Assembly: GCA_051252515.1 (NCBI GenBank) | Contig: JBPOFS010000004.1 | Coordinates: 1 to 64,000 of the forward strand | DNA length: 64,000 nucleotides | Source: UBA5078 sp051252515 | Lineage (GTDB): Bacteria; Pseudomonadota; Gammaproteobacteria; Pseudomonadales; Pseudohongiellaceae | Direction: 5' to 3' | Part shown: one piece after another, positions 1 through 8,399 of the stretch | Numbering within the stretch: the stretch's first letter is position 1 | How the letters are laid out: every line of letters starts with the position of its first letter | Made by a program: the position numbers and the translations under genes | The notes under the pieces: generated by a model | What the model was told of the DNA's origin: nothing | Seen by the model: the letters and a program-made list of their open reading frames with translations, nothing else | Database searches by the model: none

Positions 1-77
1 CTCTCGTATTGGACTACTGAGATTTTTATCGAGGGTAGATTTGCGGCGAAGTACCGCGGATATTAAATATGGCGGAG
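1..77. repeat. tRNA-associated direct repeat, copy 1 (distal)
   Basis: A 77-bp sequence identical base for base to 203-279. Read on the minus strand it begins with CTCCGCCA, the last eight bases of the tRNA-Ser gene next door, followed by the AT-rich sequence that also trails the tRNA. The unit period is 202 bp. The copy touches the window edge, so the repeat array may continue to the left. The layout resembles repeats such as rtT in the E. coli tyrT operon, where a spacer plus the tRNA 3' end is duplicated behind the tRNA. That comparison is inference; the identity is seen directly. Confidence 0.85.
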
Positions 78-202
78 CTAGGAAAGGGGGAGGGATTGAT
101 TGGATCGCCCTTGCGGCCGCCCCAACCCTGCGGGCATCGCGCTTTGCGCTCGTCTTCGATTGCGATGCAATCGATCAAACCCTCTTTCGGGTTCGAACCC
201 CT

Positions 203-279
203 CTCTCGTATTGGACTACTGAGATTTTTATCGAGGGTAGATTTGCGGCGAAGTACCGCGGATATTAAATATGGCGGAG
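203..279. repeat. tRNA-associated direct repeat, copy 2 (overlaps tRNA-Ser 3' end)
   Basis: The second 77-bp copy; its right end overlaps the last eight bases of the tRNA-Ser gene. The 125-bp spacer at 78-202 is not repeated within the window. It contains a perfect 12-bp palindrome GGGTTCGAACCC at 189-200 that looks like a tRNA T-arm, but no complete cloverleaf can be folded around it. Translations of this region give short ORFs that are artefacts of the repeat. Confidence 0.85.
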
Positions 280-361
280 AGAGAGGGATTCGAACCCTCG
301 ATAGGAATTACCCTATACGCCCTTAGCAGGGGCGCGCCTTCAGCCACTCGGCCATCTCTCC
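272..361 (-). tRNA. tRNA-Ser (anticodon GCU)
   Basis: Read on the minus strand, the acceptor 5' strand GGAGAGA (361-355) pairs fully with TCTCTCC (282-276), followed by discriminator G and an encoded CCA (274-272). The T-arm is GGGTTCGAATCCC. The anticodon stem CGCCC/GGGCG closes a seven-base loop CTGCTAA, giving anticodon GCT, which decodes AGC/AGU serine. The length of about 90 nt, with a long variable arm, fits a class II tRNA. It lies downstream of csrA on the same strand, the order seen in pseudomonads and relatives. Confidence 0.96.
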
Positions 362-424
362 AAAATTGCGCGCAGATAGTAACATACATCATGGGAAATG
401 GCAGTGGCTACTGGCTTTTTTTAC

Positions 425-625
425 TCACTCTTTTGTATCAGTTTCCGGGTTTTCGTTTTCTCGCTCTTTCTGGATGCGCTGATATATTTCTTCACGGTGT
501 ACCGCCACTTCTTTCGGGGCATTAACACCTATACGTACTTGGTTACCTTTGACGCCTAAAACAGTGACAGTAACATCGTCACCAACCATCAAGGTCTCAC
601 CAATACGCCGAGTTAAAATTAACAT
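425..625 (-). CDS. csrA: Carbon storage regulator CsrA
   Basis: The 66-residue protein is a full-length CsrA/RsmA: it begins MLILTRRIGETL and has the conserved core VTVTVLGVKGNQVRIGVNAP followed by EVAVHREEIYQRIQ. CsrA is a dimeric RNA-binding protein that binds GGA motifs in the leaders of target mRNAs and controls their translation, governing carbon flux, motility and biofilm formation. The hydrophilic C-terminal tail after the helix is typical. A strong Shine-Dalgarno (AAAGGAG) precedes the ATG. The gene lies between lysC and tRNA-Ser(GCU), the conserved position in this group. The leader carries several GGA triplets, consistent with autoregulation (separate entry). Confidence 0.98.
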   Translation of the reverse strand: MLILTRRIGETLMVGDDVTVTVLGVKGNQVRIGVNAPKEVAVHREEIYQRIQKERENENPETDTKE

Positions 626-632
626 TCTTTTC

Positions 633-665
633 TCCTTTCCTGCTTGCTGTGTCCTTGTTCTTTCC
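633..665 (-). promoter_or_regulatory. csrA leader with four GGA motifs (possible CsrA autoregulation)
   Basis: Upstream of csrA on the minus strand, four GGA triplets fall within 33 bases, at + positions 633-635, 638-640, 652-654 and 663-665. The one nearest the start codon lies inside the Shine-Dalgarno. CsrA binds GGA, preferably in hairpin loops, and E. coli CsrA represses its own translation through several such sites. Direct control here is inference; no clear hairpin was folded. Confidence 0.45.
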
Positions 666-846
666 GTAGTTGTTTATAGACACTACGTCGGAATATCACA
701 CTCGGATGTACTGTTAGCTTACGTCTATTTGCTCCGCAACGAAAATCGAGCGTCTAACTCGTCTCTCTTGCGCCCCCAAATCCAAGCAAACGGACATGAC
801 ACAGACACCGAGCACTATCGGCAAAACTAGAGAAAATCAGCTAAAA

Positions 847-2076
847 CTAGCCCTTTTCCTCTTCTCCTAGCTCAAATGCACTATGCAGCGCACGTACCGC
901 TAACTCTAAATATTTCTCTTCAATCACAACAGAGATCTTAATCTCAGACGTTGTAATAATTTGAATATTAATAGATTCATCTGCCAGCGTTTTAAACATC
1001 TTGCTAGCTATTCCTGCGTGTGAACGCATTCCAACGCCTACTAGAGAGATTTTAGCGATTTTCTTATCAAGCGTAACTTCTCTCGCTTTTACTTCCTCAC
1101 CAATACGACCAATGATTTCACGAGCTTGTTCGCTATCGGCACGTTTTACGGTGAAAGTGATGTCAGTTGTACCATCCGCAGATACGTTTTGTACAATTAC
1201 ATCCACTTCAATACCGGCGTCACTGACCGGGCCAATCACTTGATAGGCTACTCCGGGGACATCTGGCACTCCGGAGACAGTCACTTTCGCCTCGTCTCTC
1301 GTGAACGCAATACCCGAGATAATTGGAGCTTCCATTTCGTTTTCATCCTCTAAACTGATTAAAGTACCTGGGTCGTCTTCAAAACTGGAGAGTACACGCA
1401 ACGGGACTTTGTATTTCCCTGCGAACTCAACGGATCGAATCTGAAGAATCTTGGCGCCTAGGCTCGACAGCTCTAGCATCTCTTCAAATGTAATCGTCCG
1501 CAATAAGCGGGCGTCTTCAACGACACGAGGGTCTGTAGTATAAACGCCCTTCACATCGGTATAAATTTGACACTCGTCAGCCTTTAGCGCGGCAGCTAAG
1601 GCCACGGCAGAGGTGTCTGAACCACCACGGCCCAACGTCGTGATATTGCCGTTATCATCAATACCTTGGAAACCGGCCACGACAACGACTTTGCCTAGCG
1701 CAAGTTCCGCACGTATCTTTTGATCATCGATCTCTTTTATACGGGCGCGAGTGTGAGATTCGTCGGTTAGAATCCGAACTTGTCCGCCAGTGAAAGAGCG
1801 CGCTTTACACCCACGTTTCTCGAGAGCCATGCTCAACAAGGCAATCGTGACTTGCTCACCGGTAGAGAGCAAAACATCCAACTCTCGCGGCGCGGGTTTC
1901 TCATCGATATCATTTGCCAACGCTAACAGGCGATTGGTCTCTCCACTCATAGCGGAAACCACAACGACCACATCGTGGCCTTGTTTTCGAGTGCGAATCA
2001 CTCGCTCCGCGACAGCTTCGATGCGCTCAGTTGAGCCTACAGAAGTACCACCAAATTTTTGAACGTATAATGCCAT
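847..2076 (-). CDS. lysC: Aspartate kinase LysC
   Basis: Aspartokinase (409 aa) phosphorylates aspartate, the first committed step toward lysine, threonine, methionine and diaminopimelate. The N-terminal kinase domain shows the signature VQKFGGTSVGS near residue 5 and the substrate/nucleotide segment TLGRGGSDTSAVALAAAL near 150-170. The C-terminal third carries two ACT domains (from about residue 265), the usual site of feedback inhibition by lysine and/or threonine. The size matches the monofunctional enzyme of pseudomonads. It lies downstream of alaS with a 115-bp gap and upstream of csrA. Hom and ThrC, later steps of the same pathway, are encoded at 10145-12922. Confidence 0.97.
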   Translation of the reverse strand: MALYVQKFGGTSVGSTERIEAVAERVIRTRKQGHDVVVVVSAMSGETNRLLALANDIDEKPAPRELDVLLSTGEQVTIALLSMALEKRGCKARSFTGGQVRILTDESHTRARIKEIDDQKIRAELALGKVVVVAGFQGIDDNGNITTLGRGGSDTSAVALAAALKADECQIYTDVKGVYTTDPRVVEDARLLRTITFEEMLELSSLGAKILQIRSVEFAGKYKVPLRVLSSFEDDPGTLISLEDENEMEAPIISGIAFTRDEAKVTVSGVPDVPGVAYQVIGPVSDAGIEVDVIVQNVSADGTTDITFTVKRADSEQAREIIGRIGEEVKAREVTLDKKIAKISLVGVGMRSHAGIASKMFKTLADESINIQIITTSEIKISVVIEEKYLELAVRALHSAFELGEEEKG

Positions 2077-2191
2077 TTTCGCTACATAGGTTAAAACGGG
2101 TGCAAATTAAACAAAATTGCAGATTGTAATGCAAACGCTATTTAAGGGCCCGTATACCCTTAGCCACGTGCTACTGCATTTGTCATGAATA

Positions 2192-4801
2192 TTAAAGTTT
2201 TTCTTCGACCCACGCTTGAACACTCGCAAGCGCTTGCGGCAAGGTTTCAGGAGTTGTTCCACCTGCCATTGCCATATCGGGACGACCACCCCCTTTACCA
2301 CCTACTTGAGTGGCCACCATATTGACGAGATCTCCGGCTTTAATCTTCGCAACGAGGTCTTTACTCACCCCAGCGACTAGACTCACTTTGCCTTCTTCGA
2401 CACTTGCCAATACAACGACGGAAGTTCCTAATTTGTTTTTCAACTGATCGACGGTATCGCGTAGTGTTTTCGCGTTAAAGTCGCTGACCGCTTTGACGAG
2501 CAATTTAATGCCGGCCACATCGATTGCTTCGGATGCAATGTCACTTCCTGCAGCACTCGCTAGTTTAACTTTGAGTTGCTCGAGCTCTTTTTCAAGGCCT
2601 TTGTTACTTTGCATTAGCTGCTGCACTTTCTCCACAAGGCTCTCGGTGTTCGTTTTCACGACCTCAGCCAAGTGTTTCAGCGTGCTCTCTTGCTGCGCCA
2701 CGATAGCTAATGCGCCCTGCCCAGTCACAGCTTCCACACGCCGAACCCCTGCGGCTATGCCCGATTCTCCGACAAATTTAAACAGCCCGATGTCGCCCGT
2801 GCGCTCAACGTGAGTGCCACCACACAATTCTGTAGAGAACTCACCCATGCTTACTACGCGCACTTCTTCGCCGTATTTCTCACCAAACAGCGCCATCGCT
2901 CCCGCATTCATAGCTTCGTCGATACTCATGACCTGTTTAGACACTAAGTTATTCTTTAGAATCTCAGCATTCACAAGCGCTTCCACTTCGGCCAACTCTG
3001 CCGCTGACATGCCCGCTTGGTGGGAGAAATCAAAACGCAGACGATCAGCGGTGACTAGGGACCCTTTCTGAGTAACGTGGTCTCCCAGAACGCTGCGCAG
3101 CGCCGCATGCAATAAATGCGTAGCCGAATGGTTCAAGGCTATCGCCGCACGATTTTGCGCCCCGACATTCGCCTGTACTTGATCACCCTGCTGCAAACTG
3201 CCAGAGCGCAAGATTCCTTTATGGATAAAGTGTTCGCCTTGTTTTTGGGTATCCACTACATCAAACAACGCCTCGTTGCTTGCGCCGATATTGCAACGCA
3301 ATACGCCTTTGTCGCCCGCTTGTCCGCCAGATTCAGCATAAAAAGGACTAGCATCGAGAATCAATAAGGCTTCACCTTCCCCTGTAATGGCCTCAACTTG
3401 CTGACCATTGCGATAGATTGCCAACACTTGTGCTTGCCCATCTAGACGATCGTATCCCGTAAACTCTGTACCCTTCTCCACTTCGATCACAAGCTTCTCA
3501 ACGGCATTAAACTTACCGGCCGCTCGTGCCTGTTGTTTCTGTACAGCCATTGCTGCATCGAACCCAGCTTGATCGATTGTCAGGCCCTGCTCACGTGCCA
3601 CGTCAGCCGTTAGATCCACCGGGAATCCAAAGGTGTCATAGAGACGGAACACAGTTTCGCCAGGAACCACTTTTCCTTTCAAACCGGCAATAGCCTCTTT
3701 AAGAATCGCCATGCCATTTTCAAGTGTGCGAGCAAACTGCTGCTCTTCTTCTTTTAAGACTTTCTCGACCATGGACTGTCTTGCTTTGAGCTCTGGGTAA
3801 GCCTCGCCCATTTGCTCAACAAGCGCGTCCACTAAACGATAGAAGAACAAGTCTTTAACCCCTAGCTGATAACCGTGTCGCACAGCACGACGGATAATGC
3901 GTCGTAGCACATAGCCTCGCCCTTCGTTGGAAGGCAAAATTCCATCAACGACAAGGAAAGAGCACGAGCGAATATGGTCGGCAATCACACGCAAGGAAGT
4001 ATTAGTGGTATCCGCTGTGCCTGTGATTTGCGCCGCAGAGGCTAACAATGCTTGAAATAGATCGATCTCATAATTGCTATGCACATGTTGCAACACAGCA
4101 GCGAGACGCTCCAAGCCCATTCCTGTATCCACAGAAGGCTTAGGCAATGGAATTAGAGTGCCGTCGATCTGTCGATCAAACTGCATGAACACCAAGTTCC
4201 AAATTTCGATATAGCGATCGCCATCTTCGTCAGGACTGCCAGGTGGGCCACCGGCGACATCCTCGCCATGATCATAAAATATTTCGGTACAAGGGCCGCA
4301 AGGACCGGTATCGCCCATGGACCAGAAGTTGTCTTTCTCGCCAAGTCTAGAAAAACGCTCTGCCGAAACACCGATCTCATTCAACCAAATCGCTGCCGCT
4401 TCATCATCATCTTGATAAACCGTGACCCATAGCTTCTCTGGAGGGAGCCCTAGCTCTTTAGTCAAAAAGTTCCACGCATAACTCATCGCTTCCTTTTTGA
4501 AGTAATCGCCAAAACTGAAATTCCCCAGCATTTCGAAAAAGGTGTGATGACGTGCGGTGTAGCCTACGTTTTCCAAGTCATTGTGCTTGCCGCCTGCACG
4601 AACGCAGCGCTGGGAACTAGTGGCTCGATTATAGGAACGCACTTCATTGCCTAAGAAAAGGTCCTTGAATGGCACCATCCCTGCATTGGTAAATAGCAGC
4701 GTCGGATCATTCGCCGGCACCAAAGAGCTGCTGGCCACAATCTGATGTCCTTGGGACTGAAAGTAATTCAAAAATTTCTGGCGAATCTCGGCAATTTTCA
4801 T
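2192..4801 (-). CDS. alaS: Alanine--tRNA ligase AlaS
   Basis: Class II aminoacyl-tRNA synthetase of 869 aa. The N-terminal catalytic domain starts MKIAEIRQKF and includes the motif-2 region RCVRAGGKHNDLENVG and HTFFEMLGNFSFGDYFK. The editing domain has the zinc-binding HSATHLLH motif and CGGTHVERTGDIG. The C-terminal part is the oligomerisation/C-Ala domain ending in the GGGRPDMAMAGG segment. I chose the ATG at 4801; the longest reading frame would need a TTG four codons earlier and adds MDSQ, which the family lacks. It charges tRNA-Ala and clears mischarged Ser/Gly. Confidence 0.97.
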   Translation of the reverse strand: MKIAEIRQKFLNYFQSQGHQIVASSSLVPANDPTLLFTNAGMVPFKDLFLGNEVRSYNRATSSQRCVRAGGKHNDLENVGYTARHHTFFEMLGNFSFGDYFKKEAMSYAWNFLTKELGLPPEKLWVTVYQDDDEAAAIWLNEIGVSAERFSRLGEKDNFWSMGDTGPCGPCTEIFYDHGEDVAGGPPGSPDEDGDRYIEIWNLVFMQFDRQIDGTLIPLPKPSVDTGMGLERLAAVLQHVHSNYEIDLFQALLASAAQITGTADTTNTSLRVIADHIRSCSFLVVDGILPSNEGRGYVLRRIIRRAVRHGYQLGVKDLFFYRLVDALVEQMGEAYPELKARQSMVEKVLKEEEQQFARTLENGMAILKEAIAGLKGKVVPGETVFRLYDTFGFPVDLTADVAREQGLTIDQAGFDAAMAVQKQQARAAGKFNAVEKLVIEVEKGTEFTGYDRLDGQAQVLAIYRNGQQVEAITGEGEALLILDASPFYAESGGQAGDKGVLRCNIGASNEALFDVVDTQKQGEHFIHKGILRSGSLQQGDQVQANVGAQNRAAIALNHSATHLLHAALRSVLGDHVTQKGSLVTADRLRFDFSHQAGMSAAELAEVEALVNAEILKNNLVSKQVMSIDEAMNAGAMALFGEKYGEEVRVVSMGEFSTELCGGTHVERTGDIGLFKFVGESGIAAGVRRVEAVTGQGALAIVAQQESTLKHLAEVVKTNTESLVEKVQQLMQSNKGLEKELEQLKVKLASAAGSDIASEAIDVAGIKLLVKAVSDFNAKTLRDTVDQLKNKLGTSVVVLASVEEGKVSLVAGVSKDLVAKIKAGDLVNMVATQVGGKGGGRPDMAMAGGTTPETLPQALASVQAWVEEKL

Positions 4802-4873
4802 CTGTGAGTCCAATAACAGGTTTTTCGTGTAAAAAGGCGCGGAATTATAACGGTTACTACGCGGATTTGCAGG

Positions 4874-5920
4874 TCAATCTTCAGAGACAATGACATGACC
4901 GTTACTCGACAAGAGAATAGCGATTGGCCGCGTTTTCGGGAAGTGTGACATGACAATGGTAGTGATGATCAACAATGGCACACAAAGGAACATACCCGGC
5001 ACTCCCCATATCGCTCCCCACAAGGCTAGATTGAAGAGGATCACGACAGGACTTAGGTTCAAAGACTTTCCTGTAATACGAGGCTCGATGATATTTCCTA
5101 TCAATACCTGCAATGCTGACACCCCAAAAAGAACGGTAAAGAACAGGCCAAAATCATCATTGGATTGCGCCAAGGCCATAAGCGAAGGAAATATAGTGGC
5201 AACGATAGAACCAATGGTTGGGATAAAATTGAGCAAGAAAATCAACAATCCCCATATTTCAGCAAAGTTGATGCCCAACGCATCAAGCAACAAGTAGCTC
5301 AATGTCCCTGTAGTCGCACTCGTAAGAAACTTAATGCTTAAGTACTTCTGCACATCGGCTTTGATCTGCGCAAGAATCCTTAACATGCGCTTTTCTTGTT
5401 GCGGATCGCCCAATAAGGCTGCCAATTTACGGTTGAAATTACCCTGTTCAAACAACAGAAACATCACATAGATGACAATCAACAGGCTGTCACGGGCAAT
5501 GCTAGTGAAGGAGACTGCGACAGTCGTGATGATCGCCGACAGGTCCAAACGTGTCGACATACTCTCGAAAAATCCTTCAATGGGAAGGTATTCGGCATAA
5601 GGAAGGCGTGCCCATAGTGAGCGTAGATTCGCTTCATAGGTGGTCGCTACCGAGCCAAGGTCGTTCAAACTACTACCGACAAACTGCACTAGGGCAGAGA
5701 TCGTAAACATGAACGTCAAGATAGAGGCGACAAAGCAAAGGAACTTCGGAATAGCGAACCTGCCGAATCGAATCTTGCCAAAACCACTGGCCAGCAGGTT
5801 GATCAAATACCAAATAGCGATGGCTATTACCAAGGGCAATAGTAAGTTTTGACCGACGATCAAGAGAGTGAACACCAAAGCGGTGATCAGCATTCCCATT
5901 GCAAACTTCATTAACTTCAT
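4874..5920 (-). CDS. AI-2E family transporter (membrane permease)
   Basis: A 348-residue protein of the AI-2E/PerM family with about eight predicted membrane segments: two N-terminal pairs (residues 5-65), a soluble stretch with coiled character (about 80-140), then helices from about 150 to 335. The C-terminal block containing NFIPTIGSIVATIFPSLMAL and IEPRITGKSLNLSPVVILFNL is the most typical family signature. The family includes E. coli TqsA/YdgG and PerM and also Na+(Li+)/H+ antiporters, so the substrate cannot be assigned. It lies 72 bp downstream of the alaS 5' end on the same strand, but it is transcribed first. Confidence 0.88.
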   Translation of the reverse strand: MKLMKFAMGMLITALVFTLLIVGQNLLLPLVIAIAIWYLINLLASGFGKIRFGRFAIPKFLCFVASILTFMFTISALVQFVGSSLNDLGSVATTYEANLRSLWARLPYAEYLPIEGFFESMSTRLDLSAIITTVAVSFTSIARDSLLIVIYVMFLLFEQGNFNRKLAALLGDPQQEKRMLRILAQIKADVQKYLSIKFLTSATTGTLSYLLLDALGINFAEIWGLLIFLLNFIPTIGSIVATIFPSLMALAQSNDDFGLFFTVLFGVSALQVLIGNIIEPRITGKSLNLSPVVILFNLALWGAIWGVPGMFLCVPLLIITTIVMSHFPKTRPIAILLSSNGHVIVSED

Positions 5921-6043
5921 CGTGCTGTGACTCTCATCCTTGTCGCATTGGCGCAGTCTAATTCGATTTATGCAAATTTAGCGCATAGCAAAGCGCACTG
6001 CGAGCTAAAGCGCAGAATAGCACACCAAATCCAAAATAAGAGA

Positions 6044-6072
6044 GGCCCAGCCTTGAGTTGCAAGTCTGGGCC
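6044..6072 (-). terminator. Rho-independent terminator downstream of dsbD
   Basis: The stem GGCCCAG (6044-6050) pairs with CTGGGCC (6066-6072) around a 15-base loop. On the minus strand it is followed by TCTCTTATTTT. It lies 31 bp beyond the dsbD stop codon, which suggests that dsbD ends its own transcript here. Confidence 0.75.
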
Positions 6073-6102
6073 TATAAAACGACATACCTATACGTCTATA
6101 CG

Positions 6103-8259
6103 CTAGATATTCTCGTTGAAAATATCAACAACGATAGAGGGAGTCAGAATTTGCGGCAGAATCACAGGCTCTTTACCTGCGCCTGGGTACAACACATACA
6201 ACGGCACGCTTGGACGATTAAACTGATCAAGAACTCGGCTGATCTCAGGGTCTTGGTTAGTCCAATCCCCTTTAAGGTAAGCGATATTATGTTCTGCCAT
6301 CGACTCGATGACGCGATCAGTGCTTAGCGTGGTCTGCTCATTGGCAAGACAAGTGATACACCATGCGGCCGTCATGTTCACAAACACCGGTTGCCCCGAC
6401 GCTTGTAACTCATCCAAACGAGCCGAACCAAAGGCTTCATAGTTGGCATCGGCATAGCCATCTTCGCCACTGGCCATAGATTGACTCATCTGACGCGCTT
6501 CAAGCATAGGAGACTGCAGCGCATAGAAAACAAGCACAACCGCTAACCCTGATAACACCGCATTAGCTGCACGCCAGAAAGGTCCTGCGATTGTGCGTTT
6601 TTGCAGCAACCACAAACCAAAGGCCAGCAACAAGCAAGAGCCCACTACGATAGCCATGCCGTTGACGCCTACTTGATTCCCTAATACCCACAGCAACCAC
6701 AACACAGTCGCGTACATCGGGAACGCCATGAATTCCTTAAAGGTATTCATCCACGCGCCAGGCTGAGGCATGTATTTAAGCAATCGAGGGCTAAACGAGA
6801 GGACTAGGAACGGCAACGCCATGCCTAAGCCTAAGAAGAAGAACACCACCATGGCCACGAGCCAAGACTGTGATAAGGCAAAACCCAAGGCAGCTCCCAT
6901 GAATGGAGCGGTACAAGGACTTGCGACTACTGTTGCCAAAACACCAGTGAAGAAAGAGCCTTTATACCCGGACTTCTGAGTGAGGTTATTGCCGATGCCC
7001 ATGAAGCTAGTGCCGAACTCGAACACACCGGACAGGCTTAAACCAAAGCTAAAGAAGACATAAATGAGGAGCGCAACAAACCAAGGCGATTGTAGTTGGA
7101 ACGCCCAACCGACTGCTTCACCGCCAGCCCGCAACGCGATCAACACACTCGCCAACAACATAAAGGTGACGACAATGCCCGCTGTGTAAGACAAACCGTG
7201 TAAGCGTTGCTCAGAGTGCGCAGATTGACCTTTCGAGGCCAAGCTCAACACTTTCAACGATAGCACTGGGAACACGCAAGGCATCAAGTTCAGAATCAAA
7301 CCGCCCGCCAACGCAAAGAAGATGACACTCAATAGCCCTGGACCGCCGCTAGAGCCATCCGTGCCAGTGAATCCATTTGCCGCTAATGCGGTGACTGAAG
7401 ACAGGTTAGACGCACTAGCCGGAACCGCCGTCACTAAATACCCTTGGATATTGCCTGAGCGATCCTCAACGGACAAAACGCCCTCAATTTGGTCGTTCTC
7501 TGTACGAAAACGTCGCGCTTGAACGTGCGTAAGTTGCACCATCCCAGGGGATAACGTGAGATCACGTAAAGGGGCTGGTTTCAGAATGCGTTTACTTTCT
7601 GGGAAGAACCACACGTTTGCGGCATCTTCAAAAATAGTGTCCTCTGACTGGAATGAAAGACTGATACGGTCTCCACCAGCGGCATACAATGACTGAATAT
7701 CGTGATCTGCTAAAGGCAATGTCGCACGCGTGTCAGCAAACGCTTGTGCCCACTGGGGATCAGTCTCAAGGGTCAGCCCGCGCACAGGAAGATCAATGCC
7801 TATTGTGGCCTCGCCAAGTAAACAGATCTCATCACACACTTGCCACTGGACAAACACAGAGGCGGAAAAATTATCGGCTTCATAGTCATCAGGGATTTGC
7901 ACAGAGACAGGCAGGAAAACCTCCTTCTCATAAGCAAACGTGACTAGGTCAGAACCTGGGAAAGGTAGCCAAGTTGGTGTTGGGAATTGTAGCTCGCCAG
8001 GCACAGCGCCTTCGGGCAATTGCCAATCGGCTAACGTAGTAGCGTCGCCACTATCACCCTGCCAACGAGAATAGGTATGCCAATGCTCAGATGGGTCCAG
8101 TCGAACTGCTAACCACAGTGTCTCACCAGCCACAACATTAGTGCTTTCAGATACTAGCTCTACATCGATCTCTTCCCCATGGAAGACCTCGGCCATTGAG
8201 GCATGAGGTAATACCAGCATCGAAGCAAACACTAGCAATGCACTGACTAGATTCCGCAT
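6103..8259 (-). CDS. dsbD: Protein-disulfide reductase, DsbD family
   Basis: Thiol:disulfide interchange protein that moves electrons from cytoplasmic thioredoxin across the inner membrane to periplasmic partners such as DsbC. A signal peptide (about residues 1-23, cleaved after HASMA) is followed by an N-terminal DsbD/DsbC-like beta domain with a CDEIC cysteine pair. An eight-helix membrane core follows, with the conserved LMPCVFPVLSLKVL and VVASPCTAPFMGAALG cysteines, then a C-terminal thioredoxin domain with active site WCITC. The ATG at 8259 is preferred over an ATG five codons earlier because GGGAGAG lies six bases upstream. The likely partner DsbC is encoded at 13045-13797. Confidence 0.9.
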   Translation of the reverse strand: MRNLVSALLVFASMLVLPHASMAEVFHGEEIDVELVSESTNVVAGETLWLAVRLDPSEHWHTYSRWQGDSGDATTLADWQLPEGAVPGELQFPTPTWLPFPGSDLVTFAYEKEVFLPVSVQIPDDYEADNFSASVFVQWQVCDEICLLGEATIGIDLPVRGLTLETDPQWAQAFADTRATLPLADHDIQSLYAAGGDRISLSFQSEDTIFEDAANVWFFPESKRILKPAPLRDLTLSPGMVQLTHVQARRFRTENDQIEGVLSVEDRSGNIQGYLVTAVPASASNLSSVTALAANGFTGTDGSSGGPGLLSVIFFALAGGLILNLMPCVFPVLSLKVLSLASKGQSAHSEQRLHGLSYTAGIVVTFMLLASVLIALRAGGEAVGWAFQLQSPWFVALLIYVFFSFGLSLSGVFEFGTSFMGIGNNLTQKSGYKGSFFTGVLATVVASPCTAPFMGAALGFALSQSWLVAMVVFFFLGLGMALPFLVLSFSPRLLKYMPQPGAWMNTFKEFMAFPMYATVLWLLWVLGNQVGVNGMAIVVGSCLLLAFGLWLLQKRTIAGPFWRAANAVLSGLAVVLVFYALQSPMLEARQMSQSMASGEDGYADANYEAFGSARLDELQASGQPVFVNMTAAWCITCLANEQTTLSTDRVIESMAEHNIAYLKGDWTNQDPEISRVLDQFNRPSVPLYVLYPGAGKEPVILPQILTPSIVVDIFNENI

Positions 8260-8375
8260 ATTCCACTCTCCCATAATCGACCTTATTGCATCGATTGTAA
8301 CGCTAAGACCCCAAAATAGGCTTAAAACATTGTGATAAAAGGTAACACTGATACTTTACTCTAAATGCTTGTTTT

Positions 8376-8399
8376 AAAAAGACGTTTAGCTACGTTTTT
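8376..8399 (-). terminator. Possible weak terminator after recJ
   Basis: An A/T-rich stem built on ACGT...ACGT lies directly after the recJ stop and is followed on the minus strand by TCTTTTT. The stem is weak and has one bulge, so this may not function. Confidence 0.3.

Noticed and set aside
183..210. Possible second tRNA around GGGTTCGAACCC
   Set aside because: Only a T-arm-like palindrome is present; no acceptor, D or anticodon stem can be built on either strand.
1..279. Attachment-site duplication of an integrated island at tRNA-Ser
   Set aside because: The two copies are only 202 bp apart and no integrase or foreign gene lies near; a local tandem repeat explains it better.
41..326. Two overlapping plus-strand ORFs in the repeat region
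   Set aside because: They exist only because the 77-bp repeat is free of stops, share the same peptide in two frames, and have no ribosome-binding site.
271..525. Plus-strand ORF beginning MAEREGFEPS across the tRNA region
   Set aside because: It is antisense to the tRNA-Ser gene; EREGFEPS-type peptides are a well-known artefact of translating tRNA T-arms.
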